Positions 1 through 7,481 of a stretch of 64,000 nucleotides of DNA are shown in pieces (the stretch's first letter is position 1; every line of letters begins with the position of its first letter). The position numbers and the translations under genes were made by a program. Source of the stretch: Thiomicrospira pelophila DSM 1534 (lineage in GTDB: Bacteria > Pseudomonadota > Gammaproteobacteria > Thiomicrospirales > Thiomicrospiraceae); contig NZ_JOMR01000001.1 in NCBI RefSeq assembly GCF_000711195.1, forward strand, positions 1,922,001 to 1,986,000. Reading direction: 5' to 3'. The notes under the pieces are model-generated. The model was given only the letters and a program-made list of their open reading frames with translations. It had not been told where the DNA came from and ran no database searches.

Positions 1-1
1 G

Positions 2-400
2 GCCTGGTTGCATACCGATGTTGAGCAAATGCCACATACTCGTTCGGCCTGGGCCTCGTGGAACTATTTAAGTGGCCAAGACCGCCAAGCTAAACAAGCG
101 GTCGCGGTGAGCTATTGGATGAACAAATTGCAACCGCTGGGCATTCAAACCGATGTATTTGTCACACTCAACCCGATTGTTGAGCCGAAAGCCGAATGTG
201 TGATTCAAAAAATTGAATACGAACATCCAGTATTTGACCGAGCGGCCATGCAAGCCCAAACCGAACTCGGGAATTTACAAGGCTACAAAAACTGTTGGTT
301 TGTGGGCGCTTATTGCGGTTACGGTTTTCATGAAGACGGCCTAGCCAGCTCGGCCGAACTCGCACAACGCTGGCAGATTAATTTGCCTTGGGAGTCTTAA
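2..400 (+). CDS. FAD/NAD(P)-dependent amine-oxidase-like oxidoreductase, C-terminal part
   Basis: The frame is already open at the window edge, so this is the last ~132 codons of a longer gene. The visible Leu-His-Thr-Asp stretch followed by Met-Pro and Trp-Ala-Ser-Trp-Asn-Tyr is the C-terminal signature of the FAD-dependent oxidoreductases (often annotated amine oxidase) encoded beside DUF1365 and CFA-type methyltransferases. The tail with Tyr-Cys-Gly-Tyr-Gly-Phe-His-Glu-Asp-Gly is the conserved end of the FAD-binding fold. It stops one base before the next gene, so it is part of the same coupled operon. Related dehydrogenases modify unsaturated fatty acyl chains; the exact substrate here cannot be read from this fragment. 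Confidence 0.85.
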   Translation, partial: AWLHTDVEQMPHTRSAWASWNYLSGQDRQAKQAVAVSYWMNKLQPLGIQTDVFVTLNPIVEPKAECVIQKIEYEHPVFDRAAMQAQTELGNLQGYKNCWFVGAYCGYGFHEDGLASSAELAQRWQINLPWES

Positions 401-401
401 G

Positions 402-1193
402 ATGGCCTCGAACCTGTATGTTGGCCAAGTGATGCACAAACGCATGCAACCAGTGGGGTATGATTTTCAATATGCCACCACCAGCATCAAAGTCGACGTA
501 GATCAAATTCAACAAGAATCAGCCAAATTACGTTGGTTGAGCTTTAACCGCTTCAACCTAGTAAGTTTAAATGAGCGTGACCACGGTGCGCGTGACGGAA
601 CCTCTTGGCGTGAGTGGATTGACGGTTTTTTTGCTGAATACAATCTACCCCGCCCAGCTCGTGTCGAACTACTTTGTTACCCGCGTATTCTAGGTTATGC
701 CTTTAACCCTTTGGCAATGTGGTATGCCTACAATAAGCAAGAGCAACTCATCGCCGTGATTGCCGAAGTCAGCAATACGTTTGGCCAATGGCATCATTAC
801 TTACTTAAACTCAATCCACAAAGCTCTAACAATTCTGCGCCTAGCCATATCAAATCCCAAGCCGATAAGGTATTTCATGTTTCACCCTTTATCGACATGC
901 AAGCACGCTATCACTTTCGTTTACGTCCGCCGACCGAGCAGGTTTATACCTATATTCGTGAAACTCGCGATGGCGAGGCCTTTTTCTTTGCGAGCCAAAC
1001 CGGAACCTATCGTGCCCTAAACGATACTAATCTGCTCAAGTTAGCTGGCTTGGCTCCGCTTCGTATGCTCAAGGTCATCGGTTTAATTCACTGGTGGGCG
1101 CTTAAAATTTGGTTAAAAGGCGGAAAATTTCACCGCACACCCAAACACTTACAGTCCGTTCAATACAGTCATTCGGAGATGTTCTTATGTTAA
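402..1193 (+). CDS. DUF1365 family protein
   Basis: The 263-residue product matches the DUF1365 family: N-terminal Gly-x-Val-x-His-x-Arg-x-x-Pro, the Asn-Pro-Leu-Ala-Met-Trp-Tyr-Ala-Tyr block around residue 110, and a central Glu-Val-x-Asn-Thr-Phe-Gly motif. It is a soluble protein of unknown biochemistry that almost always travels with an FAD oxidoreductase and a CFA-type methyltransferase. Here it lies 1 bp after the oxidoreductase and overlaps the methyltransferase start, so the three are probably co-translated. A role in modifying membrane fatty acids during photo-oxidative stress is inferred from context only. Confidence 0.88.
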   Translation: MASNLYVGQVMHKRMQPVGYDFQYATTSIKVDVDQIQQESAKLRWLSFNRFNLVSLNERDHGARDGTSWREWIDGFFAEYNLPRPARVELLCYPRILGYAFNPLAMWYAYNKQEQLIAVIAEVSNTFGQWHHYLLKLNPQSSNNSAPSHIKSQADKVFHVSPFIDMQARYHFRLRPPTEQVYTYIRETRDGEAFFFASQTGTYRALNDTNLLKLAGLAPLRMLKVIGLIHWWALKIWLKGGKFHRTPKHLQSVQYSHSEMFLC

Positions 1194-2407
1194 GCAAAAC
1201 TCAATCTAACCCGATGCCGGCTAAACGCGCTCCTTTCTACGGTGCGTTTTTATTAAAAAAACTGCCTTTTGATCAACTGGATGTAGGCTCACTAACCGTC
1301 AAAATTGGTGAACACCAACACCGTTTTAATGGCGAACACTCCGGTGTGCATGCTGACCTCGTTTTATTTAAACCTTTAAAGTTTATTTGGCTGTTACTCA
1401 CCCAAGGCGAACTCGGTTTTGCCAAAGCTTATGCTGAGGGTTTGATTGAAACCTCAAATTTACATGCTTTACTGCAACTGGGTGTGGATAACGAAGTCGC
1501 GCTATCACGTGCTTTAAAAGGCCACAGTTGGTTTTATAAACGCATGTTAAAACGCCACCAAGCCAATCATAATTCGATTGAAAACAGTCGCGAAAATATT
1601 TCCGCTCATTACGATCTTGGCAACGATTTTTACCAACTCTGGCTGGACCCCACGATGAGTTATTCGAGTGCCTTATTTATGTCACCAGATCAAGACTTGG
1701 CGGAAGCGCAAGTGGGCAAATATCAGCGCATTTTGCACGAGCTAGGTTTTGAAGAAGGAGAGCATATTTTAGAAATTGGCTGTGGCTGGGGCGGTTTTGC
1801 CGAACAAGCGGCTCGCCAAGGTGCAAAATTATCAGGCATTACCTTGTCACGCGAGCAGCTTGAATTTGCCAAACGTCGCCTACGTGAAGCAGGGCTTGAC
1901 CACCAAGCCTGCTTAAGCCTGACGGACTACCGGCATCAAGACGGCCAGTTCGATCATATCGTCAGTATCGAAATGTTTGAAGCGGTCGGCAAAGAATATT
2001 GGAACGACTACTTTGAACAACTCAAACGCTGTCTAAAACCCGGTGGCAAAGCGGTATTACAGATTATTACCATTGATGAAGACTATGCCGACTCATATCA
2101 AAACGGAGTCGACTTCATTCAAACCTATATTTTCCCGGGCGGTTTATTACCTTCAAAAACTCAATTAAATGGGTTAGCGCACGCCCATGGTTTTAGTGTG
2201 ACCAATGAACTGTCGTTTGGCCAGGATTATGCCGACACCCTATTACACTGGCGTCAACGTTTTGATCAACAGCGTCCTGCGCTTGAAAAACTCGGTTATG
2301 ACGCGCGTTTTCAACGCATCTGGCATTACTACTTGGATTACTGCCGAGTTGGTTTTGAAACCCAACGAACCGATGTGGTTCAAATCACTTTGGAGCATCA
2401 ATTATGA
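1187..2407 (+). CDS. cfa: Cyclopropane-fatty-acid synthase family SAM-dependent methyltransferase
   Basis: The 406-residue product carries the His-Tyr-Asp-Leu-Gly-Asn-Asp-Phe-Tyr block and the SAM-binding Glu-Ile-Gly-Cys-Gly-Trp-Gly-Gly loop of the CFA/mycolic-acid cyclopropane synthase family. I chose the ATG at 1187 because GGAG sits 8 bp upstream and the preceding gene ends at 1193; an in-frame codon at 1109 would run deep into DUF1365. The family methylates double bonds of membrane phospholipid acyl chains. In clusters with an FAD oxidoreductase and DUF1365, some members are instead methyltransferases of furan fatty acid synthesis, so plain cyclopropane synthase activity is likely but not certain. 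Confidence 0.9.
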   Translation: MLSKTQSNPMPAKRAPFYGAFLLKKLPFDQLDVGSLTVKIGEHQHRFNGEHSGVHADLVLFKPLKFIWLLLTQGELGFAKAYAEGLIETSNLHALLQLGVDNEVALSRALKGHSWFYKRMLKRHQANHNSIENSRENISAHYDLGNDFYQLWLDPTMSYSSALFMSPDQDLAEAQVGKYQRILHELGFEEGEHILEIGCGWGGFAEQAARQGAKLSGITLSREQLEFAKRRLREAGLDHQACLSLTDYRHQDGQFDHIVSIEMFEAVGKEYWNDYFEQLKRCLKPGGKAVLQIITIDEDYADSYQNGVDFIQTYIFPGGLLPSKTQLNGLAHAHGFSVTNELSFGQDYADTLLHWRQRFDQQRPALEKLGYDARFQRIWHYYLDYCRVGFETQRTDVVQITLEHQL

Positions 2408-2946
2408 CAAGCAAAATTCTTTTAACCTTCGCTTTAAGTTTTAGCTTACTAACAGGATGTAGCAGTATGAGCCCAAACCAATACGAACACACCGAACCTA
2501 AACTGGACTTATTTGAGTATTTCGAAGGTCAAACCTTGGCTTGGGGACAGTTTCAGTCACGTTCTGGTGAATTACAACGGCGCTTTAAGGTTGATATACA
2601 AGGTACAGTTGAAGGCGACACCTTAGTGTTAGATGAACAGTTTGTCTACGACGACGGTGAAACCGAACAACGTATTTGGACGATTAAAAAAATCGGCCAT
2701 AATCAATATGAAGGTACCGCTGGCGATGTGATTGGTAAAGCGTTTGGTCAGGCTTCCGGCTCGGTTTTCAACTGGCGCTATACGCTTGACCTGCCCTATA
2801 AAAACTCGAGTATTCACGTAAAGTTTGATGACTGGATGTTTTTACAAACCGACCAAGTCATGCTCAACCGTGCCGAAGTTACCAAGTGGGGATTCCGCGT
2901 GGGTGAAGTCACTCTATTCTTCCAAAAACCGGATAAAGCACCATGA
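2404..2946 (+). CDS. DUF3833 family lipoprotein
   Basis: A 180-residue secreted lipoprotein: hydrophobic signal followed by a Leu-Thr-Gly-Cys lipobox with the acylated Cys at residue 19. The mature part (Tyr-Phe-Glu-Gly near residue 40, Trp-Gly-x-Phe-Gln, Trp-x-Trp-Arg-Tyr near 120, Asp-Asp-Trp-Met) matches DUF3833, a lipocalin-like family regularly found in CFA/DUF1365 operons. Start and stop overlap both neighbours by an ATGA, so translation is coupled. A role in handling modified lipids at the outer membrane is an inference from fold and operon. Confidence 0.85.
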   Translation: MTSKILLTFALSFSLLTGCSSMSPNQYEHTEPKLDLFEYFEGQTLAWGQFQSRSGELQRRFKVDIQGTVEGDTLVLDEQFVYDDGETEQRIWTIKKIGHNQYEGTAGDVIGKAFGQASGSVFNWRYTLDLPYKNSSIHVKFDDWMFLQTDQVMLNRAEVTKWGFRVGEVTLFFQKPDKAP

Positions 2947-3458
2947 AACGTAGTTTTTTAATGGTCGCCACCTTGTTATTCGCCCTCACGGCTCAAGCCC
3001 AATCGTTAATAACGATTGGCGAAGCCACGGCGCGCTGGGGCTTTATTAAGCTTTACGATGCAAAGTTAAAGTTGCCCAGTAGCGTTCAGTCCAAAGACGT
3101 GCTCGCCGACCAAGTACCAGCACAACTTGAACTCTGCTACGCCCGCAGCTTAAGCGTAAATAACTTTGTAGATGGCGCAAATCATGCCCTACCAGATCAG
3201 CTAACTGCGGAACATCAGCAAGCCGTGGCGCGTTTACATGCGGCTTATCTACCCGTCAATAAAAACGACTGTTATCTACTAGAGCATACGCCAGAGCTAG
3301 GTACCGCTTTAATACTCAACGGCCAAGAACTGGTTCGCATCAACACCCCCGGGTTTAAAGCGGTATATTTTGGCATTTGGATAGGCGATGAGCCTTTGTC
3401 AGATAAACTCAAAAGCCAACTTTTGGGCCATTTAACAGCCCAGGGCGAAACGTCATGA
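2943..3458 (+). CDS. Chalcone isomerase-like domain protein, secreted
   Basis: A 171-residue product with an N-terminal signal peptide ending Ala-Gln-Ala (residues ~18-20), then a chalcone-isomerase-like fold: an early Gly-Glu-Ala-x-Ala-Arg-Trp-Gly-x-x-Lys-Leu-Tyr-Asp-Ala strand and a late Phe-Lys-Ala-Val-Tyr-Phe-Gly-Ile-Trp-Ile-Gly strand. Bacterial members of this fold are not flavonoid enzymes and probably bind fatty acids. It overlaps the genes on both sides by an ATGA and belongs to the lipid-modification operon. Periplasmic location is inferred from the signal peptide. Confidence 0.83.
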   Translation: MKRSFLMVATLLFALTAQAQSLITIGEATARWGFIKLYDAKLKLPSSVQSKDVLADQVPAQLELCYARSLSVNNFVDGANHALPDQLTAEHQQAVARLHAAYLPVNKNDCYLLEHTPELGTALILNGQELVRINTPGFKAVYFGIWIGDEPLSDKLKSQLLGHLTAQGETS

Positions 3459-4912
3459 CTAGCTTAGTCTGGTTTCAGCGCGACTTACGTCTTAGCGACC
3501 ATGCTCCGCTAATGCACGCACTAAAGCGCAATCAAAAAATGGTGTTCGCTTACTTGCATGATCCCGCGCAGACGATTGGCGAAGCAAATAATGCTTGGCT
3601 GGCTCAGAGTTTAATTGAGTTACAAAAAACGCTTCGCCTAAAAGGCGGTGAGTTATTAATGCTAGAAGGCGATTTCAGTGAAAATTTTGATCAACTTTTA
3701 CGACATTATCAAATTGATGAGGTGTTATATCACTACGAAGTAGGTGAACCTTTTTTAAGCCAACAAAACTTAGTTTTGCAGATTTGCCAGCAATATCAAA
3801 TCCGCCTGCAACCTTTCGACCAGGCCTGGTATCCGGCTGAACAAGTTCTGACGCAAAAAGGCCAAAATTATTCGGTATTTACGCCGTTTTATAAAAAGCT
3901 ACTAACGCTATTAAACCAGGTAGCTTACCCCTTAGAAGCCCCCAAAGATTTAAAGCCATCTAACCCAGAAAAATCGCCTTTAACAACTTGGCTTGATTTA
4001 CCCAGCTCGTTACACAAAATCCGCCAAACGCCTTGGGCGAAACGCATGATATCGCATTGGCAAGTTGGCGAGAACCAGGCCTGGAGTCGGGTAAAAAGCT
4101 TTTGTGATGGATCGTTAAACAACTATCCCACTCAACGTGACTATCCTGCTGAGCCAGCTACCAGCAAGTTATCTGTCCACTTACAATTTGGTGAGCTTTC
4201 GACTCGAGAACTGCTACATCACCTACAACATTTAAAGCGTCTCCCAGATTACGACACTCATGCGATTGATAGCCTTATTCGCCAGCTCGCTTGGCGTGAA
4301 TTTGGACGTTACTTGTTGCACTTTAATCCATTACTAGAACGCGAAAGTTTTCAGTCCAAATTTGTAAATTTTCCGTGGGACGATGACGAAGATAACCTAC
4401 TGGATTGGCAACAAGGACAAACTGGCGTGCCGATTATTGATGCTGGAATGCGAGAGCTATGGCAAACCGGCTGGATGCACAACCGAGTTCGTATGCTGGT
4501 CGCATCCTGGTTAACCAAGAATGCCAACTTAAGCTGGCGCGAAGGCCAGGCCTGGTTTGCCAACACCCTAATCGATGCTGATCCGGCCAACAATGCAATG
4601 GGCTGGCAATGGGTCGCCGGCTGTGGTGTAGATGCCGCTCCCTATTACCGTTTATTTAACCCGGTAGTGCAAAGTGAGCGTTTTGACCCACAAGCTGAAT
4701 ACATTAAACACTGGCTACCTGAGCTTAAACTAATACCCGCAAAATGGGTGCATGCGCCGTGGCAACACCAAAACAAGATACTTTCGTTGGGGTTCGATTT
4801 AATAAAAATTTATCCAATTCCGAAAATTGATTTGGCGCGAAGTCGCCACGATCACTTAGATCGAGTGCAAGCTCAAAAAACTTATACGCAAGCATTACAG
4901 TTGCAAAATTAA
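3455..4912 (+). CDS. phrB: Deoxyribodipyrimidine photolyase (class I CPD type)
   Basis: The 485-residue product has the N-terminal photolyase domain (Leu-Val-Trp-Phe-Gln-Arg-Asp-Leu-Arg-Leu-Ser-Asp-His) and the FAD-binding C-terminal domain, with Gly-Glu-Leu-Ser-Thr-Arg, Leu-Ala-Trp-Arg-Glu-Phe, Gly-Val-Pro-Ile-Ile-Asp-Ala-Gly-Met-Arg-Glu-Leu, Trp-Met-His-Asn-Arg-Val-Arg-Met and Asp-Ala-Asp-Pro-Ala-Asn-Asn. It repairs cyclobutane pyrimidine dimers with blue-light energy. It overlaps the preceding gene by an ATGA and lies 25 bp before the LitR-like regulator. Oddly, the gene holds three copies of CCAGGCCTGG, each read as Gln-Ala-Trp. Confidence 0.95.
   Translation: MTSLVWFQRDLRLSDHAPLMHALKRNQKMVFAYLHDPAQTIGEANNAWLAQSLIELQKTLRLKGGELLMLEGDFSENFDQLLRHYQIDEVLYHYEVGEPFLSQQNLVLQICQQYQIRLQPFDQAWYPAEQVLTQKGQNYSVFTPFYKKLLTLLNQVAYPLEAPKDLKPSNPEKSPLTTWLDLPSSLHKIRQTPWAKRMISHWQVGENQAWSRVKSFCDGSLNNYPTQRDYPAEPATSKLSVHLQFGELSTRELLHHLQHLKRLPDYDTHAIDSLIRQLAWREFGRYLLHFNPLLERESFQSKFVNFPWDDDEDNLLDWQQGQTGVPIIDAGMRELWQTGWMHNRVRMLVASWLTKNANLSWREGQAWFANTLIDADPANNAMGWQWVAGCGVDAAPYYRLFNPVVQSERFDPQAEYIKHWLPELKLIPAKWVHAPWQHQNKILSLGFDLIKIYPIPKIDLARSRHDHLDRVQAQKTYTQALQLQN
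3820..3829. repeat. CCAGGCCTGG in phrB, copy 1
   Basis: Read in frame as Gln-Ala-Trp (context Asp-Gln-Ala-Trp-Tyr), with flanking A and T giving the 12-bp form. Confidence 0.95.
4075..4084. repeat. CCAGGCCTGG in phrB, copy 2
   Basis: Read as Gln-Ala-Trp (Asn-Gln-Ala-Trp-Ser). The right flank is A, so only the decamer is perfect. Confidence 0.95.
4546..4555. repeat. CCAGGCCTGG in phrB, copy 3
   Basis: Read as Gln-Ala-Trp (Gly-Gln-Ala-Trp-Phe). The left flank is G. Confidence 0.95.
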
Positions 4913-4937
4913 CCTTATAGAGTATGATGGCAAAATT

Positions 4938-5801
4938 ATGAATTCAATTGATCAGAACGCCCTCTATCCAATCCGAGAAGTTTCCCGTCTAACTGGCGTG
5001 AAGCCCATTACACTGCGCGCCTGGGAAAGACGCTACGACCTGATCGAACCCGTCAGAACTGAATCAGGCCATCGTCTATACACACAAGAACATATTGATT
5101 TTTTAAATCAGGCGCTCAAATTAATGGACGAAGGTATTCCGGTAAGCCGGGTCAAAGCGGTTTTATCTGAAAGTAGCACACCAGATATAGCGCATAGTGA
5201 CTTATCTGATCCAGTGGAGCAACTTGCGATACTGGATAAGGCTTTGCAAGCGGTTGAACAACTTAATCTCGGTAAGATTCAGCGAGTATTAGATCGTTTA
5301 CTAGCCGATTACAGCCTGTCTCCTTTACTCGAACTCTTAGTCGAACTGGATAACCGCTTTAAAGCTAACAAAACAAACCCACTTGCCACTAAAATTTGGC
5401 ACGGTGCACTGCAAGAGCGCTTGCATGTTCGGCTTCACCACTTTCAAGTTCGTAGCCATCAACCAAGCAAGCGAATCTTTATTCAATCCGCCAGCAAAAG
5501 TCATGACTGGATTACTAAACTTGTCGCCGTATTTTGCTTCGAGCAAGGTTATCAGCCAATTAGTTTAGATGAGATAGTTCCATTTGAAAAACTGGAAGAA
5601 GTGATCAAACCACTCAACATTTATGGTGTGATTTTAATTGATAAAAATGCAACGTCTACAATGGAATGGCAAGTTTGGTTTCAGCACTTTGCTAGCATGC
5701 GCACTTGGGTGATGGGAAGTGACGAGATTGAAGAGCAGCAACCACCCAGTGTTAATTGTGAATTACGCGGCTGGCCAAATTGGTTTTCGCGACTCGCTTA
5801 A
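4938..5801 (+). CDS. MerR-family LitR/CarH/MlrA-like regulator with a degenerate C-terminal domain
   Basis: Residues ~10-80 form a MerR winged helix with Pro-Ile-Arg-Glu-Val-Ser-Arg-Leu-Thr-Gly-Val and Leu-Arg-Ala-Trp-Glu-Arg-Arg-Tyr, the signature of the LitR/CarH/MlrA branch. The remaining ~200 residues should be the cobalamin-binding region of CarH/LitR, but I see no Glu-x-His or Asp-x-His-x-x-Gly motif there, so adenosylcobalamin binding is probably lost, as in the B12-independent LitR classes. It follows the photolyase by 25 bp and converges with a short LOV gene. The likely role is repression of the lipid/photolyase operon in the dark; this is inferred from context and from similar Pseudomonas modules. 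Confidence 0.82.
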   Translation: MNSIDQNALYPIREVSRLTGVKPITLRAWERRYDLIEPVRTESGHRLYTQEHIDFLNQALKLMDEGIPVSRVKAVLSESSTPDIAHSDLSDPVEQLAILDKALQAVEQLNLGKIQRVLDRLLADYSLSPLLELLVELDNRFKANKTNPLATKIWHGALQERLHVRLHHFQVRSHQPSKRIFIQSASKSHDWITKLVAVFCFEQGYQPISLDEIVPFEKLEEVIKPLNIYGVILIDKNATSTMEWQVWFQHFASMRTWVMGSDEIEEQQPPSVNCELRGWPNWFSRLA

Positions 5802-5802
5802 A

Positions 5803-6243
5803 CTATCGCGCTTTAAGTTGCGCAATTTCGGCCTTCGCCGCTTTTAAGTCCAAGGCTAATTCCACTTGTGCGGTTACATCTTTTTGAATTCCGATGTAAT
5901 AAGTAATCTTATCTAGTTCATCATAAAAAGGCGTCACGCTTAATTCATTCCAAAAAGCTGAGCCGTCTTTGCGATAGTTTTTCAAAACGGTTCTACTAGG
6001 TTGAGTTTGCTCAATCGCTTCACGTATACTTTGCACTGCAGCCTGATCGGTATCGTCACCTTGCAAAAAACGACAATCTTGATACAAAATATCTTCCGAA
6101 GAATAACCTGTTAACCTTTCAAATGCCGGGTTCACATAAACCAAAATGGTATCTTCACCTTCTTTCTCAGCCAGTACAATGCCATCTTGCGCATTCTCTA
6201 CCAACTGCAACAACAACTCATTTCGTAAATTAAACTTCTTCAT
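5803..6243 (-). CDS. Short LOV-domain blue-light photoreceptor
   Basis: The 146-residue protein is almost entirely one LOV/PAS domain. It has the photoactive cysteine in Tyr-Gln-Asp-Cys-Arg-Phe-Leu-Gln-Gly-Asp-Asp (Cys57), the FMN-contacting Asn-Tyr-Arg-Lys-Asp-Gly-Ser-x-Phe-Trp-Asn-Glu-Leu block, and Tyr-x-Ile-Gly-Ile-Gln-Lys-Asp-Val at the last strand. A helical, probably coiled-coil tail follows (residues ~120-146). From memory it closely resembles the short LOV protein SB1 of Pseudomonas putida. The residue before the Cys is Asp, where most LOV domains have Asn. I chose the ATG at 6243 because GGGA precedes it and it matches the family length; an ATG at 6255 adds four residues. With no output domain it must act through a partner, most simply the adjacent LitR-like regulator. 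Confidence 0.93.
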   Translation of the reverse strand: MKKFNLRNELLLQLVENAQDGIVLAEKEGEDTILVYVNPAFERLTGYSSEDILYQDCRFLQGDDTDQAAVQSIREAIEQTQPSRTVLKNYRKDGSAFWNELSVTPFYDELDKITYYIGIQKDVTAQVELALDLKAAKAEIAQLKAR

Positions 6244-6255
6244 GCTGCATCCCAT

Positions 6256-6360
6256 TGAGCGATTACTTGCGACATTCTAGCAAGGTTACAAAAGGTTTAA
6301 AACAAATCCGTGTCAATAACTGAGGAAATATAGAAGTCGACGAGCACTAACGATTCCCAG
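6256..6360 (-). promoter_or_regulatory. Presumed promoter region of the LOV gene
   Basis: About 100 bp separate the LOV start from the rpsI terminator. Read on the minus strand it has a TTGACA-like hexamer near 6310-6316 and a TAGAAT hexamer near 6277-6282, but not at ideal spacing from each other. I see no convincing operator dyad. The LOV gene must nevertheless be transcribed from here, because rpsI ends in its own terminator. Confidence 0.3.
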
Positions 6361-6365
6361 AAAGC

Positions 6366-6391
6366 AAAAAACCCGCCGAAGCGGGTTTTTT
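6366..6391 (-). terminator. Rho-independent terminator of rplM-rpsI
   Basis: An ACCCGC / GCGGGT stem with a CGAA tetraloop is flanked by A and T runs, directly after the rpsI stop on the minus strand. It separates the ribosomal operon from the LOV gene. Confidence 0.9.
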
Positions 6392-6412
6392 GTACAGAGT
6401 CCGAATACGTGA

Positions 6413-6805
6413 TTAACGCTTCGAGAACTGTGGACGACGACGCGCTTTGCGTAAGCCGACTTTTTTACGTTCAACTTTACGCGCATCACGTGTCAATAGA
6501 TCACGTGTACGTAGTGCTGAACGGTTACCTTCTTCATAAGCGACCAACGCGCGTGACAAACCATGACGGATTGCACCAGCTTGACCCGTTGTACCACCAC
6601 CAACTACAGTGATGTACGCGTCAAACTTACCTTCGCTTTGTGTTGCTTGTAATGGCTGATTAATCACCATCAAATCTGTTTCACGAGCGAAATATTGATT
6701 CATTTCGCGACCGTTAACCATCATCTTGCCAGAGCCAGCGCGTAAGAATACACGAGCGACTGAGCTTTTACGACGACCTGTTCCGTAATATTGTTCTGCT
6801 GCCAT
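6413..6805 (-). CDS. rpsI: 30S ribosomal protein S9
   Basis: The 130-residue product has [14 protein letters not shown] at the start and the basic tail ending Arg-Arg-Pro-Gln-Phe-Ser-Lys-Arg, whose C-terminal Lys-Arg reaches the P-site tRNA in the small subunit. It lies 10 bp after rplM, the usual bacterial pair, and ends at an intrinsic terminator. Confidence 0.98.
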   Translation of the reverse strand: MAAEQYYGTGRRKSSVARVFLRAGSGKMMVNGREMNQYFARETDLMVINQPLQATQSEGKFDAYITVVGGGTTGQAGAIRHGLSRALVAYEEGNRSALRTRDLLTRDARKVERKKVGLRKARRRPQFSKR

Positions 6806-6815
6806 GAAATTCCCC

Positions 6816-7244
6816 TTACAGCTCTAGTGGTTGTGGTTGTTGTGCAGTATGTGGATGCTCAGTACCGGCATACACTTTAAGCTTACGATACATATCGCGA
6901 CCCAACGGACCACGTGGCAACATACCTTTTACGGCTAATTCAAGCACGCGCTCAGGCTTAGACTCAATCATTTTCTCAAATGAAACGGTCTTTAAGTTAC
7001 CAATATAACCAGTATAACGGTGGTACATTTTGTTCGAACGCTTATTACCGGTTACACCGATTTTTTCTGCGTTAACGATCACAATATAATCACCACAATC
7101 AACGTGGGGAGTGTACTCAGGCTTATGCTTGCCGCGCAGACGTAAAGCTACTTCAGCTGCTAAACGACCTAGTGTTTTGCCTTCAGCATCCACAATGAAC
7201 CAGTCGCGTTTTACTTCTGCTGGCTTTGCTACAAATGTTCCCAT
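6816..7244 (-). CDS. rplM: 50S ribosomal protein L13
   Basis: The 142-residue product matches L13 over its full length: [15 protein letters not shown], His-Val-Asp-Cys-Gly-Asp-Tyr and Arg-Ala/Met-Leu-Pro-Arg-Gly-Pro-Leu-Gly-Arg. L13 is an early-assembly protein of the large subunit. It is first in the rplM-rpsI operon, with a strong promoter 119 bp upstream that leaves a leader long enough for the translational autocontrol known for this operon in E. coli. Confidence 0.98.
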   Translation of the reverse strand: MGTFVAKPAEVKRDWFIVDAEGKTLGRLAAEVALRLRGKHKPEYTPHVDCGDYIVIVNAEKIGVTGNKRSNKMYHRYTGYIGNLKTVSFEKMIESKPERVLELAVKGMLPRGPLGRDMYRKLKVYAGTEHPHTAQQPQPLEL

Positions 7245-7362
7245 TTCTAAAATCCTAATCTAGTAAATAATCCTAAACTGCAAACTCAATCTTATTCAGA
7301 TCAACTCCGCATCCTTACTGTTTAACGGGCAATAAGAGGGGGAAGGATTAATAAGAACGGAG

Positions 7363-7391
7363 ATTATAAAGAAGATGTAACTAGGTTTCAA
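7363..7391 (-). promoter_or_regulatory. Sigma-70 promoter of rplM-rpsI
   Basis: On the minus strand TTGAAA (7386-7391) and a perfect TATAAT (7363-7368) are separated by 17 bp. It predicts a ~110-nt leader before rplM. Confidence 0.8.
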
Positions 7392-7481
7392 CTTATATAT
7401 GCATTCAGACTGTATTTAAATGCATTCTTAGGGCGTGAAATAGAATTGGGTAATAAACGCAACCCTATTGCTCCGCCGTTG

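Noticed and set aside
1109-1186. A longer N-terminus for the CFA-family gene
   Set aside because: It would overlap DUF1365 by 85 bp; the ATG at 1187 has a ribosome site and starts the family-like sequence.
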